A stretch of 64,000 nt of DNA from an uncultured Eubacterium sp. (GTDB lineage Bacteria > Bacillota > Clostridia > Oscillospirales > Acutalibacteraceae). Shown here in pieces: positions 25,197 through 33,653 of this stretch. The notes under the pieces were generated by a model, which saw only the letters and a list, made by a program, of their open reading frames with translations, was not told the DNA's origin and did not search any database. Location of the stretch: assembly GCA_934561395.1 (NCBI GenBank), contig CAKTGF010000001.1, positions 186,001 through 250,000 on the forward strand, read 5' to 3'. The translations under genes were made by a program, and so were the position numbers. Numbering within the stretch: the stretch's first letter is position 1; every line of letters starts with the position of its first letter.

Positions 25197-26486
25197 TTAT
25201 TCCAACGCCAAATTATCAAGCGCCCTGTTTGCAAGGGCCGAATAGCGTTCTCTTTTATCCTTTATTTTAGGCTCAATAGGCGGCAAAATACCGAAATTTG
25301 CACCCATTGGCTGAAAATTCTTTACGGTTTCGTCGCTGATATAATCGGTCAGCGCACCCAGCATTGTATATTCGTTAAGTAAAAGCGAAGGCCTGTTTTC
25401 TCCCCTGCGAACTGCGTTAATGCCTGCCAGCAGGCCTGAGGAAGCAGACTCCATATATCCCTCAAACCCTGTGATTTGCCCTGCAAAAAAGATATTGGGG
25501 TTGCTGCGCAGGCTGAAATACTTGTTAAGCAGTCTTGGGGAGTCTAAAAACGAATTTCTGTGCATAACGCCGTATCTTACAAACTCGGCATTTTCAAGGC
25601 CGGGTATCATTGAGAAAATGCGTTTTTGCTCGCCGAATTTAAGATTTGTTTGAAAGCCCACCAAGTTAAACATGGTGCCCTTGCTGTTTTCTCTTCGCAG
25701 CTGCACACAAGCCCAAGGTCTGTGCCCCGTTGCAGGGTCAACCAAGCCAACGGGCTTCATTGGTCCGAAGCGTGGTGCGTCAAGCCCTCTTTTAGCAAGC
25801 TTTTCAATGGGCATACAGCCCTCATAAACATCAAAATCGTGAACAACTGCGCCCTCGCCGTTAACAAGCTCGGCAATAAAGCTTTCATATTCCGCCTTGT
25901 TAAAGGGGCAGTTTATATAATCGTCCTCGCCGCCACGGTCATATCTTGATGCACCGAACGCCTTTGACATATCCACGCTCTCGGCGGTAACAATCGGCGC
26001 CGCCGCATCGTAGAAAGAAAGGTAATCGCCGCAAAGCCTTTTAATTTCATCGCTTAAGGCGCCATCGGTTAACGGGCCTGTGGCGATAATAAGAATTTCA
26101 TCATCGCTGACGGCGATTTTATCATACACCCTGTTTTCAATCTGAATGTTTGGGTGTGATTTTATTTTTTTTGTGACGGTTTTGGAAAAAACATTTCTGT
26201 CAACCGCAAGAGCACCCCCGGCAGGAACCGCACAGTCCCTTGCAACGGGAACCGTCAGCGAGCCGAGCCTTGCCATTTCTTCCTTTAAAAGCCCTGCGGC
26301 ACTGTCAAGCCGAGCAGCCTTTAAGGAGTTGGAGCATACAAGCTCCGCAAAATCATTATTTTTATGTGCCGGCGACAGCTTTAAGGGCTTCATTTCCACA
26401 AGGGTTACCTTGTAGCCTGCATTTGCAATTTGCCATGCAGCCTCGCACCCTGCAAGTCCGGCACCTACTACTGTAAATTTTTTCAT
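25197..26486 (-). CDS. trmFO: Methylenetetrahydrofolate-tRNA-(uracil-5)-methyltransferase TrmFO
   Basis: A 429-residue FAD- and folate-dependent enzyme that makes m5U54 in tRNA. FAD site: VVGAGLAGCEAAWQIANAG. Family stretches: ELVCSNSLKAA, RFGPMKPVGLVDPATG and FAGQITGFEGYMESASSG. The start at 26486 nearly abuts the topA stop (26488) and its ribosome site lies within the topA end, implying coupling. Confidence 0.95.
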   Translation of the reverse strand: MKKFTVVGAGLAGCEAAWQIANAGYKVTLVEMKPLKLSPAHKNNDFAELVCSNSLKAARLDSAAGLLKEEMARLGSLTVPVARDCAVPAGGALAVDRNVFSKTVTKKIKSHPNIQIENRVYDKIAVSDDEILIIATGPLTDGALSDEIKRLCGDYLSFYDAAAPIVTAESVDMSKAFGASRYDRGGEDDYINCPFNKAEYESFIAELVNGEGAVVHDFDVYEGCMPIEKLAKRGLDAPRFGPMKPVGLVDPATGHRPWACVQLRRENSKGTMFNLVGFQTNLKFGEQKRIFSMIPGLENAEFVRYGVMHRNSFLDSPRLLNKYFSLRSNPNIFFAGQITGFEGYMESASSGLLAGINAVRRGENRPSLLLNEYTMLGALTDYISDETVKNFQPMGANFGILPPIEPKIKDKRERYSALANRALDNLALE

Positions 26487-26487
26487 A

Positions 26488-28596
26488 TTACTTTTTTCTC
26501 GGAACAGGCTTTGTAAAGCCGCAGCCCTCTGTATCGGGGCAGTAAAGCACATTGCCCTTGCGGCGGAACAGCGATTTGCCGCATTTTGGGCAAACCTCCT
26601 CTGAGGGTAAATCCCAGGTCATAAAGTTGCAGTTTGGGTAATTTGAGCAACCGTAGAATGATGTGCCACGCTTTGTTTTCTTTTCGATAACATCGCCGCC
26701 GCACTCCGGGCACCTTGCCTTTGTTTTGAAAACAAGGGGCTTGGTGTTTTTGCACTCCGGATAGCCCGGGCATGCAAGAAACTTGCCAAAGCGGCCTACC
26801 TTAACAACCATATTTCTGCCGCACTTTTCGCAGACAACATCAGTTTCCTCTTCTTTAAGCTTGATTTTAACGCCCTGCATTTCTTTTTTAGCCTTTTCAA
26901 GGGGTTCCTCAAAGTCGTTATAATAAAGCCTTATCATATCAATATAATCTTTGTCGCCGGAGTCGATTTTATCTAAATCATCCTCCATTTTTGAGGTGTA
27001 TTTAACATTAACAATGTTTGGGATTTTATCCTCAAGCAAGTTTGTTACAGCCTCGCCCAGCTCGGTGGGAACAAATTGCTTGCCCTCACGCACAACATAT
27101 TCCTTTGAAAGAATTGTGCTGGTAATTGTTACATAGGTTGACGGCCTGCCTACGCCGTTTTCCTCCAGCGCCTTTGTAAGGGAAGCCTCAGTATATCTTG
27201 CAGGGGGCTGAGTAAAGTGCTGGTTGCCCAAAATCGATTTAAGCTTAAGCACATCTCCCTCTGCCATAGGCGGCAACGGTGCCTCGGCAGCGGTTTTTGC
27301 GCTGTCATCAGTCTTTTCTTCATACAAGGCAGTAAAGCCGTCAAACTTAACGGTATAGCCGTTTGCATTGAAAACATAGCCGTTTGCGTCAATCTCTATT
27401 TTCATGGTTTCCTGAACGCAGGATTCCATAAGTGAAGCAATAAAGCGCTCCCAAACGAGCTTGTAAATTTTGTATTGGTCGGAGGTAAGGGAGTCCTTAA
27501 CTCTGTCGGGGGTAACATCCGGCATTGACGGTCTGATAGCCTCGTGACCGTCCTGTGCGTTGCCCCTTGTTTTATAAACTCTCGGCTTTGCAGGCAAATA
27601 CTTTTCGCCGTAGGCACTGCGAATATACTCGTTGCCCGCTGCCCTTGCCTCCTCCGAAATACGGAGAGAGTCGGTTCTCATATATGTGATAAGACCCACG
27701 GTGCCGAGGCCCTTAACATCAACACCCTCATAAAGTTCCTGTGCTGCCTTCATTGTTCTGCGAGCCTGGAAAGAAAGCCTGCGTGACGCCTCCTGCTGGA
27801 GGGTTGAGGTAATAAACGGAGGTGTGGGATTTTTCTTTCTTGTGCCCTTTTTAACGGATTTTACAACATACTCCGCATTTTCAAGGTCCATAAGGATTTT
27901 GTCGCTTTCCTCCTTGCAGGAAATGTTTTTATCCCCAAGCTTAAGCTTGTTACCCTCCGGGTCACTGACTAATACAGCGCCAAAGGTTTTTCTTTCGGGG
28001 GGATTGGTAAACTTTGCGTCGATTGACCAATATTCCTCAGGCTTAAACGCCCTGATTTCGTTTTCCCTGTCAACAACAAGGCGAAGAGCAACCGATTGCA
28101 CACGGCCTGCCGACAGGCCACGCCTGATTTTTTGGCTTACAAAGGGAGAAAGCTTGTAGCCGATAAGCCTGTCAAGAATACGGCGAGCCTGCTGTGCGTT
28201 AACAAGGTCAATATCGATTTTCCTAGGCTGTGCCATACCGTTTTTAACGCCGGTTTTTGTAATCTCGTTAAAGGTTACACGGTTTTCATCGTTCATATCC
28301 AAATCAAGAATAGTGGCAAGGTGCCATGAAATAGCCTCTCCCTCACGGTCGGGGTCGGTTGCAAGGTAAACATAATCTGCCTTGTCAGCCTTTTTCTTTA
28401 AATCCTTAACAAAGGTTTCCTTGCCCTTGATAATTGCATATTTAGGTTCAAAATTGTGTTCAATATCAACGCTGAGCCTTGCAGGGGGCAAATCACGAAC
28501 ATGACCCATTGACGCAATTACATCATATCCCTTGCCAAGATAGCCCTTGATATTTTTTGCCTTTGCAGGCGACTCTACAATTACTAATTTTGACAT
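26488..28596 (-). CDS. topA: DNA topoisomerase I
   Basis: A 702-residue type IA topoisomerase that relaxes negative supercoils. Toprim domain: VIVESPAKAKNIKGYLG and TDPDREGEAISWHL. Active-site Tyr in GLITYMRTDSLR. Three C-terminal zinc ribbons (CEKCGRNM...CPGYPEC, CPECGGDV...CSNYPNC, CPKCGKSL...CPDTEGC) bind single-stranded DNA. It follows dprA, the usual dprA-topA order. Confidence 0.97.
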   Translation of the reverse strand: MSKLVIVESPAKAKNIKGYLGKGYDVIASMGHVRDLPPARLSVDIEHNFEPKYAIIKGKETFVKDLKKKADKADYVYLATDPDREGEAISWHLATILDLDMNDENRVTFNEITKTGVKNGMAQPRKIDIDLVNAQQARRILDRLIGYKLSPFVSQKIRRGLSAGRVQSVALRLVVDRENEIRAFKPEEYWSIDAKFTNPPERKTFGAVLVSDPEGNKLKLGDKNISCKEESDKILMDLENAEYVVKSVKKGTRKKNPTPPFITSTLQQEASRRLSFQARRTMKAAQELYEGVDVKGLGTVGLITYMRTDSLRISEEARAAGNEYIRSAYGEKYLPAKPRVYKTRGNAQDGHEAIRPSMPDVTPDRVKDSLTSDQYKIYKLVWERFIASLMESCVQETMKIEIDANGYVFNANGYTVKFDGFTALYEEKTDDSAKTAAEAPLPPMAEGDVLKLKSILGNQHFTQPPARYTEASLTKALEENGVGRPSTYVTITSTILSKEYVVREGKQFVPTELGEAVTNLLEDKIPNIVNVKYTSKMEDDLDKIDSGDKDYIDMIRLYYNDFEEPLEKAKKEMQGVKIKLKEEETDVVCEKCGRNMVVKVGRFGKFLACPGYPECKNTKPLVFKTKARCPECGGDVIEKKTKRGTSFYGCSNYPNCNFMTWDLPSEEVCPKCGKSLFRRKGNVLYCPDTEGCGFTKPVPRKK

Positions 28597-28636
28597 ATCT
28601 GAATCTCCTTAATATATGAAACGGCAAAGCCGCAAA

Positions 28637-29836
28637 TCATTTCAATTTATATCTTTTTCCCGAGGCACTTTCCACAAGCCCCCGCATTTCAAGCATTGTC
28701 AGCGCAGACAAAACTCTGCCTGAATTAAGCGCCGATGCGCCGATTATATCGTCAATCCCCTTTAAGCATTGGTCAAGGGAATTATAAACGGCAAGTTCGT
28801 CGCCCTTAAGCTCCATAGCGGCACTCTGCCTTTTTACTGCCGCCGCTCTATCCTTGGCAATGTCCTCAAACTTAAGCTGGGGCGCCTTGGCAACATTTGC
28901 CGATTTGTCAATGCCGTCCTCCAAAAGCTCCCTTACTGTTTTAAGCCCTGCCGGGTTAAGGCTTGAAAAGCGTTCGGCATAAGCATTAACTATAACCCCC
29001 GGGGAGGTGGCAACGGTTGCGCCGTCGTCAATCAATTTGTTGGTGCCGTAAAAGTTGTAATCAAATATAGAAGCGGGAACGGCGTAAATATCCTTGCCCT
29101 GCTCCGCCGCAAAGCCTGCGGTAATCAGTGAGCCGCTTTTAACCCCGGCCTCAACCACCAGCAGGCCCACACACAGGCCGCTGATAATGCGGTTTCTCAT
29201 AGGAAAACTTTGCCTTGTGGCAGGAGTGTTGGGCGGATACTCGGTAATAAGCGCTCCGTTAGCTTTAATTTCATTTCGCAGGGCTTGGTTAGATTTTAAA
29301 TAATCATCCCCAAAGCCGTTACCCAAAACGGCAACTGTTTTTGCCCCTGCCGAAAGTGCGCCCTTATGTGCTGCGCTGTCAACGCCTATTGCTCCGCCGC
29401 TGACAACCAGTGCGCCGCAAAGAGCAACGCCCTTTGCCATAACCCCTGCACATTTGATTGCATAGGTTGAGGCCTTACGGGTGCCCACAACGGAAACAAC
29501 CGCATAGTCGTCAATTTTAGGCAGCACGCCGTCAACATACAGCACAGCCGGCGGATTTGCAATTTCACGCAGCCGCTGAGGATATTCCTCATCGTCATAG
29601 GCTATTATTTGCCAATTATTTTTGGCACATTCATCAATAACCGCCTCAGCCGTCTCTATTTTGCAGGATGAGATCCTTTCAACCTGCTTTGAGGTTAAAA
29701 CCGGGCTCATTTTAAGCTCTAAAATATTTGCGTTGTAAATTTTATCAACCGAGCCGAAGTATTCAACAATTTCCTTAAATCTTGCTCCTGCGCCCAGGCA
29801 CTGCTGAAGCCAAATCCAATAGCATTTGTTTGACAT
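28637..29836 (-). CDS. dprA: DNA processing protein DprA
   Basis: A 399-residue protein that loads RecA on incoming single-stranded DNA during transformation. The Rossmann core shows VVSVVGTRKASTYAIKC, VVSGGAIGVDSAAHKGAL, FPMRNRIISGL and SGSLITAGFAAEQGKDIYAVP, with a C-terminal winged-helix region. The start overlaps the upstream methyltransferase stop as TAATG, so the ATG at 29836 is preferred over a longer in-frame start; GGGAG lies upstream. Confidence 0.94.
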   Translation of the reverse strand: MSNKCYWIWLQQCLGAGARFKEIVEYFGSVDKIYNANILELKMSPVLTSKQVERISSCKIETAEAVIDECAKNNWQIIAYDDEEYPQRLREIANPPAVLYVDGVLPKIDDYAVVSVVGTRKASTYAIKCAGVMAKGVALCGALVVSGGAIGVDSAAHKGALSAGAKTVAVLGNGFGDDYLKSNQALRNEIKANGALITEYPPNTPATRQSFPMRNRIISGLCVGLLVVEAGVKSGSLITAGFAAEQGKDIYAVPASIFDYNFYGTNKLIDDGATVATSPGVIVNAYAERFSSLNPAGLKTVRELLEDGIDKSANVAKAPQLKFEDIAKDRAAAVKRQSAAMELKGDELAVYNSLDQCLKGIDDIIGASALNSGRVLSALTMLEMRGLVESASGKRYKLK

Positions 29837-30621
29837 TAACGCAACATCTCCCACATTGTAATTGATGCAGCCACTGCGGCATTAAGGCTTTCCGCCCTGC
29901 CAAGCATCGGAATTGTAATTGAATCGTTTGATGCGGCTATTACCTGCTGCTCAACGCCATTAGCCTCGTTGCCGATTACGCAGGCGCTTTTTGAAGAAAA
30001 ATCCGCTTTAGTAATGCTCAACGCATTTTTATTAGGAACGGTTGAATAAACCTTGTAGCCTTTATCCTGAATGTTTTTGATAAATTCAATCAGGTTATCC
30101 GTTGTTAAAACATTCATTCGCAGCACCGAACCCATTGAGGCACGCACCGCCTTTGAATTAAAAATATCGCAGCAATTATATGCCACCACTGCCGAAATGC
30201 CCAGCGCCTCGCCGCTCCTGATTATTGAGCCGATATTTGACGGGTCCTGCACATTGTCAAGAATAATTACCTTTTCCCCAAGGGGCTTTTTTATATCTTG
30301 CATTTTGCAAACGCAAAACACACCCTGGCTGGTTGAGGTTTCCCCCAGCTTTTCGGCAACCTCATCGCTGATAAAATATGAATTATCTGCAACGGCAATA
30401 ATTTTGTCCGCCTTTTCGGTATATTTATTATATGCTTGGGGAGTAATCAAAAACAGCCCTACTCCAAAAACAGAATTAAGGACATCAAAGCAAAGCCTTG
30501 CCCCCTCCAAAACAAAGGATTTGTTTTCATGCCTTGCCTTGGAAGATGTTAACAGCTTTTTTGTGTCCTTAATAAATTGATTGTTTTTACTTGTTATTGT
30601 TTCAAGTGTGATTTTTTCCAT
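29836..30621 (-). CDS. TrmH/SpoU-family RNA 2'-O-methyltransferase
   Basis: A 261-residue SPOUT methyltransferase with an N-terminal substrate-binding domain (IKDTKKLLTSSKARHENKSF, LEGARL) and knot motifs ILDNVQDPSNIGSIIRS, CVIGNEANGV and IPMLGRAESLNAAVAASI. The pattern matches RlmB/TrmH relatives acting on 23S rRNA or tRNA; the target nucleotide cannot be told. I use the ATG at 30621 after GGAG. First gene of the long minus-strand operon. Confidence 0.88.
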   Translation of the reverse strand: MEKITLETITSKNNQFIKDTKKLLTSSKARHENKSFVLEGARLCFDVLNSVFGVGLFLITPQAYNKYTEKADKIIAVADNSYFISDEVAEKLGETSTSQGVFCVCKMQDIKKPLGEKVIILDNVQDPSNIGSIIRSGEALGISAVVAYNCCDIFNSKAVRASMGSVLRMNVLTTDNLIEFIKNIQDKGYKVYSTVPNKNALSITKADFSSKSACVIGNEANGVEQQVIAASNDSITIPMLGRAESLNAAVAASITMWEMLR

Positions 30622-30693
30622 ACACATCTCCGTTGCGTGCCATAAATAGTTTTCGTTTAAATAAATCACTATATTTTATTTTAATTAATATAC

Positions 30694-30721
30694 ATTATAA
30701 TGCTAAAAAAATCAACACCAA
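30694..30721 (-). promoter_or_regulatory. Likely promoter of the long housekeeping operon
   Basis: TTGGTG-16-TATAAT on the minus strand; the -35 is imperfect. Start would fall about 70 bases before the methyltransferase ATG. Confidence 0.5.
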
Positions 30722-30731
30722 AAGCAAATTT

Positions 30732-30747
30732 TTTACAATGTTGTAAA
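30732..30747. promoter_or_regulatory. Perfect palindrome upstream of the housekeeping operon promoter
   Basis: TTTACAA-TG-TTGTAAA, 16 bases, 10 bases upstream of the -35. The dyad and position suggest a protein-binding site; no regulator is known to me for this sequence. Confidence 0.35.
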
Positions 30748-30761
30748 CATTGCATAAAAAA

Positions 30762-30791
30762 TTAACCCACCGACTTAAAGCGGTGGGTTAA
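30762..30791 (-). terminator. Terminator after rplT
   Basis: TTAACCCACCG...CGGTGGGTTAA followed by TTTTTTATG on the minus strand. Confidence 0.85.
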
Positions 30792-30799
30792 AAGCTGAA

Positions 30800-31159
30800 T
30801 TATTTTGTAAGTGCAGCCTTTGCGGTTTCTGTGAGAGATGTGAAAGCCTCTGCGTCAGATACAGCGATTTCTGCAAGCATTTTTCTGTTAAGGTCAACGC
30901 CTGCCTTCTTAAGGCCGTTCATAAATGTTGAGTAGTTCATGCCGTTCATCTTGCAAGCAGCTGAAATACGAGTAATCCACAATCTTCTGAAATCTCTCTT
31001 CTTTTGCTTTCTGCCGATGTAAGCGTATTGACCGCTTTTCATTACAGCCTGCTTAGCTGTCTTAAATAAAGCGTGCTTTGAACCGTAGTAGCCCTTAGCT
31101 GCCTTTAATACTTTTTTTCTTCTTTTACGAGTCGCCATAGCGCCTTTAATTCTTGCCAT
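30800..31159 (-). CDS. rplT: 50S ribosomal protein L20
   Basis: A 119-residue basic protein: MARIKGAMATRKRRKKVLKA, then YYGSKHALFKTAKQAVMKS and RDFRRLWITRISAACKMNGM. L20 is an early 23S-binding assembly protein and, in Firmicutes, the autoregulator of the infC-rpmI-rplT operon. Confidence 0.97.
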   Translation of the reverse strand: MARIKGAMATRKRRKKVLKAAKGYYGSKHALFKTAKQAVMKSGQYAYIGRKQKKRDFRRLWITRISAACKMNGMNYSTFMNGLKKAGVDLNRKMLAEIAVSDAEAFTSLTETAKAALTK

Positions 31160-31195
31160 TGTTAATTACCTCCGATTTATAGTTAATGCCCTAAA

Positions 31196-31393
31196 TTACT
31201 TGTAAGGAACGAGTCTTTTGCATTGCTTTTGGTTTGTAACATCAGCAACTACTTGCTTACGAAGATTTCTCTTACGCTTTGTTGACTTTTTGGTAAGGAT
31301 GTGAGAGGTATAAGCATGTGCTCTCTTTACCTTGCCGCTTTTTGTTGTCTTAAAACGCTTTTTAGCGCCGCTGTGTGTCTTAATTTTTGGCAT
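31196..31393 (-). CDS. rpmI: 50S ribosomal protein L35
   Basis: A 65-residue L35 (MPKIKTHSGAKKRFKTTKSG, HAYTSHILTKKSTKRKRNLR). Middle gene of infC-rpmI-rplT. Confidence 0.97.
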   Translation of the reverse strand: MPKIKTHSGAKKRFKTTKSGKVKRAHAYTSHILTKKSTKRKRNLRKQVVADVTNQKQCKRLVPYK

Positions 31394-31423
31394 AATTTAT
31401 TCCTCCATTAATTAAATACTAAC

Positions 31424-31942
31424 TTATTTTGAAGCCTTCGGCGACATAAACATAAGAATCTGCCTGCCCTCAAGCTTTGGTTTTTTATCAATAACAGCCT
31501 CCTCAGCCAATTCGTCCGCAAAACGCTGCATATTGGTTTCGCCCAGCTCGGGATGAGCCATCTCTCGTCCACGAAGGCGGATAGAAACCTTAAGCTTGTC
31601 GCCCTTTGCAAGGAACTTTCTTGCCTGATTAACCTTAGTGTTAAAATCGCCGATGTCGATATTCAACGAAAGCCTGATTTCCTTGGTTTCAACAATCTTT
31701 TGTTTTTTGCGATTTTCCTTTTCACGCTTAGCCTGCTCATAACGGAACTTTGAATAATCCATAATTTTTGCTACGGGGGGCTTTGCCTGAGGCGCAATTT
31801 TAACAAGGTCCTTGCCCTTTGAATCTGCAATAGCCTGTGCTTCCTTTGCGCTCATAATACCAAGCTGTTCGCCATCCTCTGTAATTACTCTTAATTCCTT
31901 GTCTCTGATTTCGCCGTTAAGCTGTGGAGCATCTTTGCTGAT
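31424..31942 (-). CDS. infC: Translation initiation factor IF-3, apparent AUC start
   Basis: A 172-residue IF-3. N domain: LNGEIRDKELRVI; linker: AKPPVAKIMDYSKFRYEQ; C domain: SIRLRGREMAHPELG and GRQILMFMSP. No ATG precedes the conserved SKDAPQLN start. The ribosome site AGAGGTG is followed by six T and then ATC, so the best-spaced start is AUC at 31942. A GTG at 31951 lies inside the ribosome site itself and would be a poor start. Non-AUG starts (AUU, AUC) are known for infC in other bacteria and allow IF-3 to repress its own synthesis. Confidence 0.92.
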   Translation of the reverse strand: MSKDAPQLNGEIRDKELRVITEDGEQLGIMSAKEAQAIADSKGKDLVKIAPQAKPPVAKIMDYSKFRYEQAKREKENRKKQKIVETKEIRLSLNIDIGDFNTKVNQARKFLAKGDKLKVSIRLRGREMAHPELGETNMQRFADELAEEAVIDKKPKLEGRQILMFMSPKASK

Positions 31943-31970
31943 AAAAAACACCTCTTTAGAAAAATTAAAA

Positions 31971-32079
31971 GTACGAGCTGAAAAACGCTCGTACCCTCAA
32001 TAAATCCAAATGAATCTTATTGCCCTTTTTGCAATGCTTGAGGGGAGAACGTTACGCTCTTCTTTGTTTTGACGGTGTT
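31971..32079 (-). promoter_or_regulatory. L20-type leader with terminator upstream of infC
   Basis: The leader RNA folds into a long arm (CCCUCAA pairing with UUGAGGG, enclosing AUUGC/GCAAU) followed by a terminator (GUACGAGC...GCUCGUAC, then UUUUAAUUUUU). Firmicutes infC operons are known to be attenuated by L20 binding to such a leader. That this one is an L20 leader is inferred from position and layout. Confidence 0.65.
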
Positions 32080-32108
32080 ATATTAACACACGCCCAAGTG
32101 TTTGTCAA
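32080..32108 (-). promoter_or_regulatory. Promoter of infC-rpmI-rplT
   Basis: TTGACA-17-TAATAT on the minus strand, immediately before the structured leader. Confidence 0.7.
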
Positions 32109-32205
32109 GCATAATTTTGCAATATTTATTTCTTTAGCGAAAATTCATTTTTTATTCATATTTAGCCATATATATGCCCCTGTTTTTTGCGGGCGGCATA
32201 AGGGC

Positions 32206-32682
32206 TTATCGCCTCTTATAAAGAACATGCTTAAAATGTGTGCCGTCAACATTAAAATCGGTTAACTGCTCGGCAGTGTAGTCGTTTTTATTAAATTGAG
32301 GGAAATATACATCGGCATCTTCGCACTCGCCGTCAATCTCGGTTAAATAAAGCTTTTGGGCGTAGGGCAAAAATTCCTTATAAATTTTGCCGCCGCCGAT
32401 AATAAACACCTTATCGTTTTTTGAAAGTTCGATTGCACCTTCAATGCCGTCTGCAAGCTCAGCACCCTCGGCAACATAATCTTTGTTGCCCGTAATAACA
32501 ATATTGCGCCTGTTGGGCAGTGCATGGGGCAGAGATTCAAAGGTTTTTCTGCCCATAATTACGGTGTTGCCCGTGGTTGTTTCCTTAAAGAATTTCATAT
32601 CCTCACGAAAATGCCAGATAAGGTCGTTTCCCCTGCCAAGCTCGTTGTTTTTGCCGATAGCGGCTATCATTGAAATATCCAT
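32206..32682 (-). CDS. folA: Dihydrofolate reductase
   Basis: A 158-residue enzyme reducing dihydrofolate with NADPH. Motifs: MIAAIGKNNELGRGNDLIWH, EDMKFFKETTTGNTVIMGRK, FESLP, and VFIIGGGKIYKEFLP. It is 9 bases downstream of thyA, which produces its substrate. Confidence 0.95.
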   Translation of the reverse strand: MDISMIAAIGKNNELGRGNDLIWHFREDMKFFKETTTGNTVIMGRKTFESLPHALPNRRNIVITGNKDYVAEGAELADGIEGAIELSKNDKVFIIGGGKIYKEFLPYAQKLYLTEIDGECEDADVYFPQFNKNDYTAEQLTDFNVDGTHFKHVLYKRR

Positions 32683-32691
32683 AAATTCCCC

Positions 32692-33594
32692 TTATTGCGA
32701 AATCGGAAAAGAAATTTTACCGAGATGCTTGTAATCAATCAGCTTAACATCCTTGCAGTCCCTTGAGGAGTCGAACTTAAAGAAATCGTCAACCTCAGGG
32801 TTAAGCCACAGCTTTGGCGCAGGCAAATCCCCTATTTCATCCATACGGCGAATTTGCTCCTTAATACCGTCAACTTGGTTAACATAAATGTGAGCGTCTT
32901 TAATGCTCCAATCCATTGTGCCGGGCTTTAAGCCGCAAACCTGCGCAAGCATGCACAGCAGCGTTGCATATTGTGTAACATTAAAGGGCAGACCCAAAGG
33001 AACATCGCAGGAGCGCTGATGAACCCAGCAGTTTAAATATCCGTCGGTAACATCCCACTCGCTGCTCCAAACACAGCTGGGCAACACTGCGGTGTCAAGG
33101 TAATCATTCTGCCAAAGGGTCATAACCATACGCCTGTCCTCAGGATGATTTTTAAGCTTGTCTATCAAATTTTGTGTCATTTGAAACTTGTTGACTATGT
33201 AGCCGTAGGCGGTGCCGATGGTGTGGGCATATTCCTTGCCGAAATCCTTGTGCACTTCCTTTTTAACAAGCGTTCCGTTTTCGTCAGGCACCATTTGGGT
33301 GGCGTTCCAAATTCCGTTTTCGTCAATTTCCCACTCGTTCCAAATTTTAACATCACGCTGCTGAAGCCAGCGAACATCGTTTGACTGTGCCTGATATATC
33401 CACAGCATTTCAAGAATCGCCTGGCGAATAAACAGCTGCTTTGTTGTCAATATAGGAAATTCCTGTGACAAATCAAAATGAAAATGATGTGACGGAACTT
33501 TTATTGTGTTGGTTCCCGTTCTGTTTTCAACCTCAATGCCCTCGCTCAAAATTCTTTTGCAAAGGCCTATATAATCCTTATCCCATTTAGACAT
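32692..33594 (-). CDS. thyA: Thymidylate synthase
   Basis: A 300-residue enzyme that methylates dUMP to dTMP using methylene-tetrahydrofolate. The nucleophilic Cys is in LPSCVWSSEWDV, followed by the phosphate-binding QRSCDVPLGLPFNVTQYA. Relative to E. coli the active-site PCH is SCV, a variant seen in some Firmicutes enzymes. Folate-binding WIYQAQSNDVRWL and DAHIYVNQ are also visible. Confidence 0.94.
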   Translation of the reverse strand: MSKWDKDYIGLCKRILSEGIEVENRTGTNTIKVPSHHFHFDLSQEFPILTTKQLFIRQAILEMLWIYQAQSNDVRWLQQRDVKIWNEWEIDENGIWNATQMVPDENGTLVKKEVHKDFGKEYAHTIGTAYGYIVNKFQMTQNLIDKLKNHPEDRRMVMTLWQNDYLDTAVLPSCVWSSEWDVTDGYLNCWVHQRSCDVPLGLPFNVTQYATLLCMLAQVCGLKPGTMDWSIKDAHIYVNQVDGIKEQIRRMDEIGDLPAPKLWLNPEVDDFFKFDSSRDCKDVKLIDYKHLGKISFPISQ

Positions 33595-33624
33595 AAAATC
33601 AAATCCTTAAAATAAATTTAGTGT

Positions 33625-33653
33625 ATTATAACAAATATCAATCCTCTTTCCAA
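33625..33653 (-). promoter_or_regulatory. Promoter of thyA-folA
   Basis: TTGGAA-17-TATAAT on the minus strand; the -35 lies inside the 3' end of mltG. Confidence 0.6.
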
